DNA of 64,000 bases from the NCBI RefSeq assembly GCF_002209535.1, contig NZ_NJIG01000005.1, positions 186,001 through 250,000 on the forward strand, read 5' to 3'. The notes beneath the pieces were generated by a model that was not told the origin of the DNA, made no database searches, and worked only from the letters and a program-made list of their open reading frames with translations. Position numbers and translations under genes: made by a program. Shown here piece by piece: positions 52,997 to 62,586 of the stretch. Within the stretch, counting starts at the first letter, position 1, and each line of letters starts with the position of its first letter. This DNA comes from Achromobacter marplatensis. GTDB taxonomy: Bacteria > Pseudomonadota > Gammaproteobacteria > Burkholderiales > Burkholderiaceae_B.

Positions 52997-55258
52997 TTAT
53001 TTGGGGCCGTTCTGTTTGAAATCGCCGTAATACGCCGCACGGGAATACCGATAACTCCCATACTTGGACCGGAAGCCGAAGCGCTCCGGCATGAGCTTGA
53101 GCCCGTTGAACAACACGCCGTCCACGGGCGCTCCGGCCTGGATCAGCCGCTTGGCCGTTTCGCGGATCTCGCCCACGGTGTTCATGCCGGAGCGCACCAC
53201 CACCATGACTGCGGCCGCATGCGTGCCCACCACCGCCGCGTCGGGCGATGACAGCACCGGGGCCGTATCCAGAATCACCATGTCGTACTGCGACGCCAGT
53301 TCGCGCAGCGTGGCGCCGAAGACGGGCGAGGCCAGCAGTTCTGACGGATCGAAGGTCACCGCGCCTGTGGCGATGAAGTCCACGCCTTCGGACACGCTGT
53401 GCTTCCTGACGCGAGTCAGCGGGATGGTGCCCGACAGCACTTCGAACAGTCCGTCTTCTTTCGGCACGCCGAAATAGCGGTTCAGCTGGCCCTTGCGGAA
53501 GTCGGCGTCGATGAGCAGCACGCGCTTGCCCACGCCGCCCTGGATGAAGGCGAAGTTGGCCGACAGGAACGACTTGCCCACGCCCGCCACAGGCCCGGTG
53601 AACATGACCATGTTGTTGGCGGACTGGCGCAGCGACGCCTGCAACACATTGCGGAACGAACGCAGGCTTTCGATGGGCGGCGCGTTGCCCTGGCTTTGCG
53701 CGAGCAGCGCAGGCACGGTCGCGTTCTTGCGGCGGCTGCGGCGCCACAGCTTGTCCTGCATGTCGCTGTACGGGATGGCGGCCAACACAGGCAGACCCGT
53801 GTAGCGTTCGACGTCCTCGGGTTCCGACAGGCCGCCGAACAGCGCGTTGCGGACGAAGGCGCACAGCATGCCGAAGATCAGGCCGATGGCCGTCGCCACG
53901 CCGATGATGATCGCGGCCTTGGGGCGCACGGGACGGTCGGGTTGCACGGCCGCATCCAGGATGCGCACGTTGCCCACCTTGCCCGCGCGGATCAGCCGCA
54001 GTTGCTGCGCGTTGTTCAAGAGGCCCGTGTAGAGCTCGGTGTTGACGCGCACGTCGCGCACCAGGCGCACTACGTCCTGCTCCAGATCCGGCAGTTGCTT
54101 GATGTTGTTGCCGATGCGGCTGACGTCACCGGAGAGCGACGTAATCTGCCGATCGATGGCCACGATGCTGGGATGGGTCGGCGCAAAGCGCGTGATCAGT
54201 TCCTGCCGCTTGGAACGCAGCTCCATCACCTTGGTCTGCGCGTCCACCGATTGCGCCAGGATGAGCTTGGCTTCTTCGCTCAAGTCGATCGTGCCGCGCT
54301 TGTTGCGCAGCGCGTTGTACTTGGTTTCTGCGGCGTCCAGTTCGCCCTTCAGGATGGGCAGTTGCTGCTCCAGGAACGTCAGCGACTTCTCGGCCTGGGC
54401 CGACTTGCGGTTGACGTTCTGCTGCACGTATTCCTGGCCGATCTGGTTCAGCACCGCCGTGGTCAACGCCGGATCATTGCCTTCCAGCGTGACGCCGATC
54501 ACGCCCGAAGCGCGGCCGCGCTCGAAGATGCCCAGGTGCGATTGCACGTCTTCGATCGCTGCCAGGCGCGAACTGCGGGACACCGTGAACTCGGTGCCGG
54601 GGCGGCCCGCCAGCGCATCGATGTGCACGTCCATCGCGCCGCCGCCGGGCAAGAGGAAGTGTTCCGGCTTGCCGACGGTGCCGTTGAACGTGGCGCCGGT
54701 GAACTTGTCGGTCAGCGTGTAGCGGCCTTCGCCCAGCGTGGTCACGCGAAAGGGCTTGCCCAGCCATTCATTGGGCACGTCCAGTTGCGAGATCGCGATG
54801 GACTCCCCGCCCCATGCATACCCGCCGCGCGGCAGGCTGGACGGATACGGCAGCGCTTCATAGCGCTGCGCCAGCCATTCGCCCACCACGGGGAAATAGC
54901 GCGGCTTGGCGTGGATGTAGAGCAGGAATTTGTCGACGGCAGGTCCGACCACCATGCGCGAACGCAGCACTTCCATTTCGCCGGACGTCTCGGCCTTGGT
55001 GTCGAACATGGCGGAGACGTCGCCCAGCAGGCTGCGCGCCTGGCCATTGGGCATTTCCTCTTCGACCTGCACGATGATGTCGGCCGAATAGACCGATGGC
55101 GTCACCATCACGTATGCCAAGGCGCCAAGAAAGGCGAGCAAGGTGATGGCGATGATCATCCACCGGTTCGAGACGATCGCATCCACGTGGGACGACAACG
55201 GGGTTTCCTGCTGGCGAGCCGGGACGTTCGGCTCGAATGATTCGATGGGCAACGACAT
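52997..55258 (-). CDS. wzc: Wzc-type polysaccharide co-polymerase with tyrosine autokinase domain
   Basis: 753 residues. Wzz domain with membrane helices at about 33-51 and 437-460, coiled coils between (EKSLTFLEQQLPILKGELDAAE), then a BY-kinase: Walker A GPVAGVGKS, A' VLLIDADFRKG, Walker B MVILDTAP. The C-terminal tail holds five tyrosines (733, 736, 738, 743, 744), the usual autophosphorylation cluster. It sets chain length of a Wzy-type polymer. No wzb-like phosphatase gene lies beside it. Confidence 0.95.
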   Translation of the reverse strand: MSLPIESFEPNVPARQQETPLSSHVDAIVSNRWMIIAITLLAFLGALAYVMVTPSVYSADIIVQVEEEMPNGQARSLLGDVSAMFDTKAETSGEMEVLRSRMVVGPAVDKFLLYIHAKPRYFPVVGEWLAQRYEALPYPSSLPRGGYAWGGESIAISQLDVPNEWLGKPFRVTTLGEGRYTLTDKFTGATFNGTVGKPEHFLLPGGGAMDVHIDALAGRPGTEFTVSRSSRLAAIEDVQSHLGIFERGRASGVIGVTLEGNDPALTTAVLNQIGQEYVQQNVNRKSAQAEKSLTFLEQQLPILKGELDAAETKYNALRNKRGTIDLSEEAKLILAQSVDAQTKVMELRSKRQELITRFAPTHPSIVAIDRQITSLSGDVSRIGNNIKQLPDLEQDVVRLVRDVRVNTELYTGLLNNAQQLRLIRAGKVGNVRILDAAVQPDRPVRPKAAIIIGVATAIGLIFGMLCAFVRNALFGGLSEPEDVERYTGLPVLAAIPYSDMQDKLWRRSRRKNATVPALLAQSQGNAPPIESLRSFRNVLQASLRQSANNMVMFTGPVAGVGKSFLSANFAFIQGGVGKRVLLIDADFRKGQLNRYFGVPKEDGLFEVLSGTIPLTRVRKHSVSEGVDFIATGAVTFDPSELLASPVFGATLRELASQYDMVILDTAPVLSSPDAAVVGTHAAAVMVVVRSGMNTVGEIRETAKRLIQAGAPVDGVLFNGLKLMPERFGFRSKYGSYRYSRAAYYGDFKQNGPK

Positions 55259-55340
55259 GCAGCTCTCCAGACGTGGGCGCCGCCGCGGTCGCGGCGCCCC
55301 CAAAGGCGTGGTTTAGGGTCTGGCGACCCTGAAAGGCGGA

Positions 55341-56477
55341 CTAGTTGATCGATTTCACGGTCTGTACCGTTTGTGCGCTCGGGAACAGGTTGCTGATGAA
55401 GCGGTTCCACCGCACCAGCGCTGCCGTATCCACGAACACGACGTCTTTGGGTTCCAACTCGAACTTCGCTCCTACCGCCAGAGCCTGCGGCGACTTGGAG
55501 TTCAGATGGAACACCAGCGGCGTCGCTTGCTCAGTACTGCGCACTACGAAAATCTGCGACGCGTCAGCCGTGAGCTGGTTCGGTCCTCCCGCCATGCCCA
55601 GCGCCTCGGTCAACGACATGCGTCCGTCGCGCATCACCACCGTGGTGGGCAGGAACACTTCGCCCATCACGAACACCTTGCTGTCGTCACGCGGCGTCAC
55701 ACGCACAATGTCGCCTGACTTCAGCATGACCTGATTCAAGTCCTGGCCACGTTCGATCAGCGCGGGCAGGTTCACGCGGGTACGGCGGCCATCACGAATC
55801 ACATAGACGGCGCTGCGGTCGGCGGTGGGCAACAAACCTCCCGCGCGGTTGACCGCTTCGAGCAGAGTCATCGGGATGTCATTGATGGCAACCGTGCCCG
55901 GCAACTTGACCTCGCCTTCGACGTAGACGCGCTTGCTGCGATAGCCAAGCACGCGTACTGTGATCTGCGGATCCTGGATGTACTTGCCGGAACTATTGAC
56001 TATGAGATTGCGCGCCTGAAGTTCCGTCAACCCCGCCACTTTCAGCAATCCCGTATAGGGAAATTGGATGTATCCAGTGGATGACACCGTATAGCCCGGA
56101 ATGCCCGAGGCGGTATCTCCCATGACTAGTTCGGTCACCCCTGTCCCGATGGCGTAGGTTTGCGTCGGAAGGACGAGCTCGGGGTGATCCCAGACCACGA
56201 TGGAGAGGATGTCTCCCGGGCCGATGCGGTAGGGCTCGACGCTGCCGACCAGGCGGTCCACGCCGTCGTTGTCGATCAGCGCCTGGCGGGCCCGCAAGTC
56301 GTCCACGACCAGCGACGGCGTGATTTCCTTGATCGGGGCCACGGAGTTCGGATCCAGGGGATCTACGAGGTGGCTGGCATTAAAGGTCATACCGGGAGAC
56401 AGGGCGCAAGCGCCCAGCGAGGACACGAGCGCGATAGCGGCGATGGCTCGGCTCAACGTTCCGAAAAATGTCGTCAT
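55341..56477 (-). CDS. wza: Wza-type outer-membrane polysaccharide export lipoprotein
   Basis: 378 residues. Lipobox SSLGAC gives Cys24. Poly_export domain (about 85-170, YRIGPGDILSIVVWDHPEL) then SLBB domains (VYVEGEVKLPGTVAINDIPMTLLEAVNRAGG; VFVMGEVFLPTTVVMRDGRMSLTEALGMAGG) and a C-terminal helix rich in hydrophobics that would span the outer membrane. Start ATG 56477. First gene of the left arm, divergent from the wcaJ-like gene; 82 bases before wzc. Confidence 0.95.
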   Translation of the reverse strand: MTTFFGTLSRAIAAIALVSSLGACALSPGMTFNASHLVDPLDPNSVAPIKEITPSLVVDDLRARQALIDNDGVDRLVGSVEPYRIGPGDILSIVVWDHPELVLPTQTYAIGTGVTELVMGDTASGIPGYTVSSTGYIQFPYTGLLKVAGLTELQARNLIVNSSGKYIQDPQITVRVLGYRSKRVYVEGEVKLPGTVAINDIPMTLLEAVNRAGGLLPTADRSAVYVIRDGRRTRVNLPALIERGQDLNQVMLKSGDIVRVTPRDDSKVFVMGEVFLPTTVVMRDGRMSLTEALGMAGGPNQLTADASQIFVVRSTEQATPLVFHLNSKSPQALAVGAKFELEPKDVVFVDTAALVRWNRFISNLFPSAQTVQTVKSIN

Positions 56478-56717
56478 GGCAAATCCACTGTGAATGACTT
56501 CGTTGCTTGGAATGGAGCCCGATGCGTAACGGGTTGCGACATTCCACTCTCTTTTCGAAGCCCCGCACATTCGACGGATGCCCTAAGCCTTCTCCTACAT
56601 CGTTTGGAGGTTTCGGGTACGCCTTGCACTCAATAAGATTTCGTCGGTAGCCACATGTTTTGCGGCAGTGCATCGTTTTTTTCGCCGCAAGAGACTCCCC
56701 ACGAACAGGAGTGCGCG
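56478..56717. promoter_or_regulatory. Divergent promoter region of the polysaccharide locus
   Basis: 240 bases between wza and the wcaJ-like gene. It must hold promoters for both arms, but I could not identify convincing -35/-10, -24/-12 or JUMPstart-like sequences. Confidence 0.6.
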
Positions 56718-58127
56718 ATGGACCCGTCCAACTCGGACACGTCGGCAAGATTCAGCGGAGCCAGTTATCTGTACCGCTTGCTCGATGCCGCGATCGTGAT
56801 CACCTGCGGCCTGACTGCCACCGGTTTGAAATTCTCGGACGATGCTCTGGCGGACCCGCCGCAGATCCATCTGTTCCTCGTCTACTTGTGCGGCCTGGGC
56901 GTCATCGCCATCTTTCCGGCGTTCCGCCTGTACGTGTCGTGGCGGGGCCGCCTGCTGACGGATCTGGTGGTGCGCAGCCTGATGGCGTGGGCCACCGTCT
57001 TCGCGCTGGGCATCCTCGTCAGTTTTCTCATGCACCAGACCGCCGCGATATCCCGCATATGGGCGGCTACCTGGTTCGGCATGTCGGCCTTGACGCTGGC
57101 GGGTGTGCGCATCGCCGTCTATGCGGCGCTGGGCGCGGCGCGCGACCGCGGCCTGAACAAGAAGAACGTCTTGCTGGTGGGCTTTGGCGCGCTGGGCCAT
57201 GACCTGTGGCGCCGCGTCGAACGGTACCGGGGCGCAGGCTACACCGTGGCCGGCATCTACGCCGAACCGCATGAAAGCCTGCCGCCGCAAGTGCGCCGCC
57301 TGCAGGACCTGGATAACCTGCACGCCTTCGTCCATGAACACAACGTGCGCGAGATCTGGATCGTCCTTCCGATGGAGGCGGGCCAGGAATTGCGTGAAGT
57401 GCTCTACCACCTGCGCAACGACCTGGTGGATATCCGGTGGATCCCCGATGTGATGTCGATCCAGCTGCTGGGCCACCGCATCGGCGAATTCCTGGGCTTG
57501 CCCGCCATCCAGCTCAACAGCCTGCCGGCCGCCGGCGTGCGGGGCTGGGCCAAGGAGGTCTTCGACCGCAGCTTCGCCTTTTGCGCGCTAATCGGCTTGT
57601 CGCCCCTGATGATCTCCATCGCCCTGATGGTGAAACTGACGTCCCGTGGCCCCGTTTTCTTTACCCAGCCGCGGCTGGGCGTGGACGGCAAGGTATTCCA
57701 CGTCTACAAGTTCCGCACCATGACCGTGCATCAGGAGCATGGCACGGTCACGCAGGCGACCCGCAACGATTCCCGCATTACCCGCATCGGCGGCTTCCTG
57801 CGGCGCACCAGCCTGGACGAGCTGCCGCAGTTCCTGAACGTGCTGATGGGCGACATGTCCGTCGTCGGGCCCCGCCCGCACGCGCTGGAGCACAACGAAA
57901 TGTACAAGGACCTGGTGCAGCGCTACATGATGCGCCACCGCGTCAAACCGGGCATTACGGGCTGGGCCCAGGTCAACGGGTTCCGGGGACAGACGGACAC
58001 GCTGCGCAAGATGAGCGACCGCGTCGAACACGACATCTACTACATCCAGCACTGGACGTTCCGGATGGACCTGTTGATCATCGCCCGCACGGCCGTGTCG
58101 GGATGGACGGGCCGCAATGTCTACTAA
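56718..58127 (+). CDS. Undecaprenyl-phosphate sugar phosphotransferase (WcaJ-like)
   Basis: 469 residues. Four or five N-terminal membrane helices, a CoA-binding-like domain (about 150-260), then the bacterial sugar transferase domain: KEVFDRSFAFCALIGLSPLM, FFTQPRLGVDGKVFHVYKFRTM, SLDELPQFLNVLMGDMSVVGPRPHA. It puts the first sugar phosphate (probably glucose-1-P) on the lipid carrier. AGGAG precedes ATG 56718. The frame extends upstream to 56655 without a matching ribosome-binding site. Confidence 0.94.
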   Translation: MDPSNSDTSARFSGASYLYRLLDAAIVITCGLTATGLKFSDDALADPPQIHLFLVYLCGLGVIAIFPAFRLYVSWRGRLLTDLVVRSLMAWATVFALGILVSFLMHQTAAISRIWAATWFGMSALTLAGVRIAVYAALGAARDRGLNKKNVLLVGFGALGHDLWRRVERYRGAGYTVAGIYAEPHESLPPQVRRLQDLDNLHAFVHEHNVREIWIVLPMEAGQELREVLYHLRNDLVDIRWIPDVMSIQLLGHRIGEFLGLPAIQLNSLPAAGVRGWAKEVFDRSFAFCALIGLSPLMISIALMVKLTSRGPVFFTQPRLGVDGKVFHVYKFRTMTVHQEHGTVTQATRNDSRITRIGGFLRRTSLDELPQFLNVLMGDMSVVGPRPHALEHNEMYKDLVQRYMMRHRVKPGITGWAQVNGFRGQTDTLRKMSDRVEHDIYYIQHWTFRMDLLIIARTAVSGWTGRNVY

Positions 58128-58632
58128 GCCTCTGGGATGGCCGGGCCACAGCGCCCGCACGGACATCAGTCGTGGCGGCATGCTGGCCCAGGCCGACTTC
58201 CGCCAGGCGGTGGAGATGCTGCCACTGGTGTCCATCGACCTGTTGCTGCGCGACGCCAACGGCCGCTACCTGACGGGCTTGCGGACCAATCCGCCGGCCC
58301 GCGGCGCCTGGTTCGTGCCCGGCGGCCGGATCCGCAAGAACGAATCCCTGCGCAACGCGCTGCGCCGCATCGCCAATGACGAGCTGGGCTTGGCCATCGC
58401 GGCCGAGGCCTGGACGCCTCGCGGCGTGTACGAACACTTCTATGGCACCAATTTCGCGGGTGAAGCCGGACGCTCCACCCATTACGTCGTCCTCGCCTAC
58501 GAGGCCGAGTTGTCGTTGGACACCGCTTGTCTTCCGCAGGCGCAGCACCAGAGCTACCGCTGGCTGCCTGCGGAAGAGATCGCCGCCGACCCCGGCGTGC
58601 ATCCGTACACCCAGGCCTACTTCAAGGAGTGA
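58117..58632 (+). CDS. gmm: GDP-mannose mannosyl hydrolase (Nudix family)
   Basis: 171 residues. Matches E. coli Gmm: LVSIDLLLRDANGRYLTGLRTNPPARGAWFVPGGRI, ELGL, and THYVVLAYEAELS. These enzymes hydrolyse GDP-mannose and use a modified Nudix box lacking the usual catalytic Glu. The ATG at 58117 overlaps the wcaJ-like gene by 11 bases; an internal ATG (58180) would match Gmm length better. Followed by manC after five bases. Confidence 0.9.
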   Translation: MSTKPLGWPGHSARTDISRGGMLAQADFRQAVEMLPLVSIDLLLRDANGRYLTGLRTNPPARGAWFVPGGRIRKNESLRNALRRIANDELGLAIAAEAWTPRGVYEHFYGTNFAGEAGRSTHYVVLAYEAELSLDTACLPQAQHQSYRWLPAEEIAADPGVHPYTQAYFKE

Positions 58633-58637
58633 GCGCC

Positions 58638-60068
58638 ATGACGAATCCCCCTCCCCCCTACCGGGCTGTCATCCTTTGCGGCGGTTCCGGTTCGCGCCTG
58701 TGGCCGTTGTCGCGCGAGCTGCTGCCCAAGCAGTTCATCCGTTTGACCGATGCCCGCAGCCTGTTGCAGAACACGCTGCTGCGCCTGGGATCTGCCGGCG
58801 CCCAGGCCAAGCCGATGCTGGTGTGCAACGACGCCCACCAGTACATCGCCGCCGAACAGACCCTGGAACTGGGCATCAAGGACGCCGAGGTGATCCTGGA
58901 GCCCTTCGCGCGGAACACCGCCCCGGCGATCGCCGCGGCCACGTTGCGGGCCATGCGGGACGGTGAAGACCCTATCATGCTGATCATGCCGTCGGACCAC
59001 GTGCTGGAGGACGGCGAGGTGCTCAGCGCGGCCTTCGCCGCCGCCTACGAGGCCGCGCGCCAGGGTGCGCTGGTGACCTTCGGCATCACCCCGACCGCGC
59101 CGCTCAGCGGCTACGGCTATATCCAGGCGGAAGAGCCCGGCGTCATGGCGCCGGCCCGCCGCGTGCGCCGCTTCGTCGAAAAGCCGTCGCCCGAGGTGGC
59201 GCAGCGCTTCATCGACGACGGCGGCTACTACTGGAACAGCGGCATGTTCGCCTTCCAGGCCTCCGTCTTCCTGTCTGAAATGGCCCGCTTGGCGCCGAAG
59301 ATGCTCGAGCAGGTGCAGGCCGCCGTCGCCACCGGCCACGGCGAAAGCGGGCTGTTCCATCTGGACGGGCCGTCGTTCGAGGCTTGCCCCAGCGATTCGA
59401 TGGACTACGCCATCATGGAACGCACGGACAGCGCCGTCGTCATCCCGCTGGCGGCCTCATGGAGCGACGTAGGGGCCTGGGACGCGGTCTGGGGCATCGC
59501 CCAGAAGACGGTGGAGGGCAACTCCACCACGGGCGACGTCATGGTCGAGGATTCCCGCAACTGCCTGATCCATTCCACCAGCCGGTTGGTCGCTTCGGTG
59601 GGCCTGGACGACATCGTGGTGATCGAAACGGCCGACGCCGTGCTGGTGGCCCATAAATCCCGGTCGCAGGACGTCAAGCGCCTGGTGGAGATCTTCAAGA
59701 CCCAGCATCGGTCGGAACTGAACCACCACCGCGAGGTGCAGCGCCCCTGGGGGTCCTACGACTCGGTGGGCCACGGGCCGCGCTACCAGGTCAAGCGCAT
59801 CACGGTGAAGCCGGGCGCCCGCCTGTCGTCCCAGATGCATCATCACCGGGCCGAACACTGGATCGTGGTGTCGGGCACGGCGCGCATCTACAACGGCGAC
59901 AAGCAGTACCTGCTGACCGAGAACCAGTCGACCTACATCCCGTTGGGCGAGACCCACAGCCTGGAAAACCCCGGGAAGATCCCGCTGGAGATCATCGAGG
60001 TGCAGTCGGGCGCCTATCTGGGCGAGGACGACATCGTGCGCTTCCAGGACCTCTACGGCCGTGTCTGA
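58638..60068 (+). CDS. manC: Mannose-1-P guanylyltransferase / mannose-6-P isomerase ManC
   Basis: 476 residues. N-terminal nucleotidyltransferase (LCGGSGSRLWPLSRELLPKQF, about residues 13-33; FVEKPSPEVAQRFI) and C-terminal type II phosphomannose isomerase cupin (PGARLSSQMHHHRAEHWIVVSGTARI). It makes GDP-mannose and probably provides the isomerase step from fructose-6-P too, closing the gap between Pgi and the mutase. Confidence 0.96.
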   Translation: MTNPPPPYRAVILCGGSGSRLWPLSRELLPKQFIRLTDARSLLQNTLLRLGSAGAQAKPMLVCNDAHQYIAAEQTLELGIKDAEVILEPFARNTAPAIAAATLRAMRDGEDPIMLIMPSDHVLEDGEVLSAAFAAAYEAARQGALVTFGITPTAPLSGYGYIQAEEPGVMAPARRVRRFVEKPSPEVAQRFIDDGGYYWNSGMFAFQASVFLSEMARLAPKMLEQVQAAVATGHGESGLFHLDGPSFEACPSDSMDYAIMERTDSAVVIPLAASWSDVGAWDAVWGIAQKTVEGNSTTGDVMVEDSRNCLIHSTSRLVASVGLDDIVVIETADAVLVAHKSRSQDVKRLVEIFKTQHRSELNHHREVQRPWGSYDSVGHGPRYQVKRITVKPGARLSSQMHHHRAEHWIVVSGTARIYNGDKQYLLTENQSTYIPLGETHSLENPGKIPLEIIEVQSGAYLGEDDIVRFQDLYGRV

Positions 60069-60465
60069 AAACCCGGTGAAAGAACCCTTCTGGCGGCCGG
60101 GGTTGGCTCGGATATGCCTGCCGTTGGCCGGCCTGTTCTTCGCCGTGCTGGTGACGGTGGGCAACCTGCCCGGGCTGGCGGCGGACATGTCGGACGCTTT
60201 TGGCGACAAGCGTCTGCACCTTGTGGCTTACGCCTTCCTGACCGCGTTGATCTACCTGTCGGTCAACCGGCGCCCCGCCCTGGTGGCCATGCTGGCAATC
60301 ACGGCTTTAGGTGCCCTGGACGAATCAATCCAGTCCTTTTTTCCCTACCGACAGGCTGAACTCTTAGACCTTTTGGCCGATATCTCGGCGGCTGGTGCAA
60401 CAGTAATCTCATTGCACATCGGTTCCGCAGCCTTCGGCTCCTTTCGTGCAGTCACTAAGTCTTAA
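60061..60465 (+). CDS. VanZ-like small membrane protein
   Basis: 134 residues, four predicted membrane helices, with [16 protein letters not shown] and [25 protein letters not shown], the VanZ-family acidic motif. The GTG start at 60061 overlaps the manC stop. Role in the polysaccharide locus unknown; VanZ-like proteins are common there. Confidence 0.9.
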   Translation: MSENPVKEPFWRPGLARICLPLAGLFFAVLVTVGNLPGLAADMSDAFGDKRLHLVAYAFLTALIYLSVNRRPALVAMLAITALGALDESIQSFFPYRQAELLDLLADISAAGATVISLHIGSAAFGSFRAVTKS

Positions 60466-60475
60466 GGATACAACC

Positions 60476-61585
60476 ATGCCAAAACGGGCACTGATTACCG
60501 GCGTTACCGGCCAAGACGGGGCCTACCTGGCGGAGTTCCTGCTGGCCAAGGGCTATGAGGTCCACGGCATCAAGCGGCGCGCTTCGCTGTTCAACACCGC
60601 GCGCATCGATCACCTGTACCAGGATCCCCACGACCAGCCGCGCAATTTCGTGCTGCATCACGGCGACATGACCGATTCGTGCAGCCTGATCCGCATCGTG
60701 CAATCCGTTCAGCCGGACGAGATCTACAACCTGGCGGCACAAAGCCATGTGGGGGTGTCGTTCGAAGAGCCTGAATACACCGCCAACGCCGACGGCCTGG
60801 GCACCTTGCGCCTGCTGGAAGCCATCCGCATCCTGAAGCTGGAGGAAAAGGCGCGCTTCTACCAGGCCTCCACCTCTGAGCTGTATGGCCTGGTGCAGGA
60901 AACGCCGCAGAAGGAAACCACCCCCTTCTATCCGCGCAGCCCCTACGCCGCCGCCAAGCTGTACGCCTATTGGATCAGCGTGAACTACCGCGAAGCCTAT
61001 GGGATGTACGCCTGCAACGGCATCCTGTTCAACCACGAATCGCCCAAGCGCGGCGAGACGTTCGTCACCCGCAAGATCACCCGCGGCCTGGCGCGCATCG
61101 TCCTGGGCCTGCAGGAATGCCTGTACCTGGGCAACTTGTCGGCCCTGCGCGACTGGGGCCATGCGCGGGATTACGTCGAAATGCAATGGCTGATGCTGCA
61201 GCAGGAGACGCCCGAGGACTACGTCATCGCCACCGGCCTGCAATACAGCGTGCGCGAATTCATCAATACGGCGGCGCGCGAGCTGGGCATCCTGCTGGCG
61301 TGGGAGGGCGAAGGGCTGGAGGAGACGGCCACCGTGCTGTTCTCGCCCGTCCATGACATCAAGCCCGGGCAGGTGATCGTGCGCGTCGATCCGCGCTACT
61401 TCCGTCCGACCGAAGTGGAGACGCTGCTGGGCGACCCCACCAAGGCGCGGGAAAAGCTCGGCTGGTCGCCGCGCACCACGTTCGCGCAACTGGTCAAGGA
61501 AATGGTGGAGAGCGACCTGAAGGATGCGCGCCGCGACGCGCTGGTCGAGCAGAACGGCTACGAAATCTACGCCTACAAGGAGTAG
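60476..61585 (+). CDS. gmd: GDP-mannose 4,6-dehydratase
   Basis: 369 residues. NADP-binding [17 protein letters not shown], then QASTSELYG with catalytic Ser/Thr-Glu, and [12 protein letters not shown] (Tyr-x3-Lys). [10 protein letters not shown] and [13 protein letters not shown] complete the match. Converts GDP-mannose to GDP-4-keto-6-deoxymannose, the first fucose-specific step. AAGGA precedes ATG 60476; the gap from the vanZ-like gene is ten bases. Confidence 0.97.
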   Translation: MPKRALITGVTGQDGAYLAEFLLAKGYEVHGIKRRASLFNTARIDHLYQDPHDQPRNFVLHHGDMTDSCSLIRIVQSVQPDEIYNLAAQSHVGVSFEEPEYTANADGLGTLRLLEAIRILKLEEKARFYQASTSELYGLVQETPQKETTPFYPRSPYAAAKLYAYWISVNYREAYGMYACNGILFNHESPKRGETFVTRKITRGLARIVLGLQECLYLGNLSALRDWGHARDYVEMQWLMLQQETPEDYVIATGLQYSVREFINTAARELGILLAWEGEGLEETATVLFSPVHDIKPGQVIVRVDPRYFRPTEVETLLGDPTKAREKLGWSPRTTFAQLVKEMVESDLKDARRDALVEQNGYEIYAYKE

Positions 61586-61591
61586 TCCGCC

Positions 61592-62554
61592 ATGACGAAC
61601 CTGGACCAACGCGTGTTTGTCGCCGGCCATCGCGGCATGGTGGGCGCCGCGATCACCCGCGAACTACAGCGGCGCGGCTACCCCCATGTGCTGACCCGCA
61701 CCCGCGCCGAACTGGACCTGGAAAACCAGAACCAGGTGCACCGCTTCTTTTCGACGACCCCTGTCGACGTGGTGTACCTGGCGGCGGCCAAGGTAGGCGG
61801 CATCCTGGCCAACCAGAATCATCCGGTCGATTTTCTGTACAAGAACCTGATGATCCAGTGCAACGTGATCCGCGCCGCCTATGCGGCCGGCGTGCGCAAG
61901 TTGCTGTTTCTGGGTTCGTCATGCATCTACCCCCGCGAGGCTCCGCAGCCGCTGCGCGAGGACGCTTTGCTGACCGGCCCGCTGGAATCCACCAACGAGC
62001 CGTACGCCATCGCCAAGATCGCGGGCCTGAAGCTGTGCGAAGCCTACCAGCGCGAGTACGGCGCGCGCTTCATCTGCGCCATGCCGACCAACCTGTACGG
62101 CCCGCATGACAACTATGACCTGCACAGCAGCCATGTGCTGCCGGCGCTGATCCGCAAATTCCACGAAGGGCGCGAATCGGGCCAGGAAAGCGTGACGATC
62201 TGGGGCACGGGCACGCCGCTGCGCGAGTTCCTGTACGTGGACGACCTGGCCCAGGCCTGCGTCACGCTGATGGAGCACCCCGACGCCGAAGGCATCTACA
62301 ACATCGGCGCGGGCAAGGACATCTCCATCGCGGACCTGGCGGCGCTGGTGGCGCGGGTGGTGGGTTACCACGGCCGCATCGTCTACGACGCCACCAAGCC
62401 CGACGGCACGCCGCGCAAGCTCATGGACTCGTCGCGCGTGCAGGCGCTGGGCTGGCGGCCCGACGTATCGCTCGTGGACGGCATCACGCTGGCATACGGC
62501 CACTTCCTGCGTGAACGCGCCGAACAACCCCAACAGGCGCTGCCCGTGGCCTGA
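61592..62554 (+). CDS. fcl: GDP-L-fucose synthase
   Basis: 320 residues. Epimerase/reductase: [12 protein letters not shown] (NADPH loop), [30 protein letters not shown] (Tyr-x3-Lys) and [12 protein letters not shown]. It converts the Gmd product to GDP-L-fucose. Begins six bases after gmd. Confidence 0.97.
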   Translation: MTNLDQRVFVAGHRGMVGAAITRELQRRGYPHVLTRTRAELDLENQNQVHRFFSTTPVDVVYLAAAKVGGILANQNHPVDFLYKNLMIQCNVIRAAYAAGVRKLLFLGSSCIYPREAPQPLREDALLTGPLESTNEPYAIAKIAGLKLCEAYQREYGARFICAMPTNLYGPHDNYDLHSSHVLPALIRKFHEGRESGQESVTIWGTGTPLREFLYVDDLAQACVTLMEHPDAEGIYNIGAGKDISIADLAALVARVVGYHGRIVYDATKPDGTPRKLMDSSRVQALGWRPDVSLVDGITLAYGHFLRERAEQPQQALPVA

Positions 62555-62586
62555 CGGCCGCGCCAGCATGAACCATAGGCCATCCG

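Noticed and set aside
53399-55240. A 613-residue open frame opposite wzc
   Set aside because: Antisense to a gene with clear Wzz and kinase motifs; low-complexity His/Arg/Gln-rich translation.
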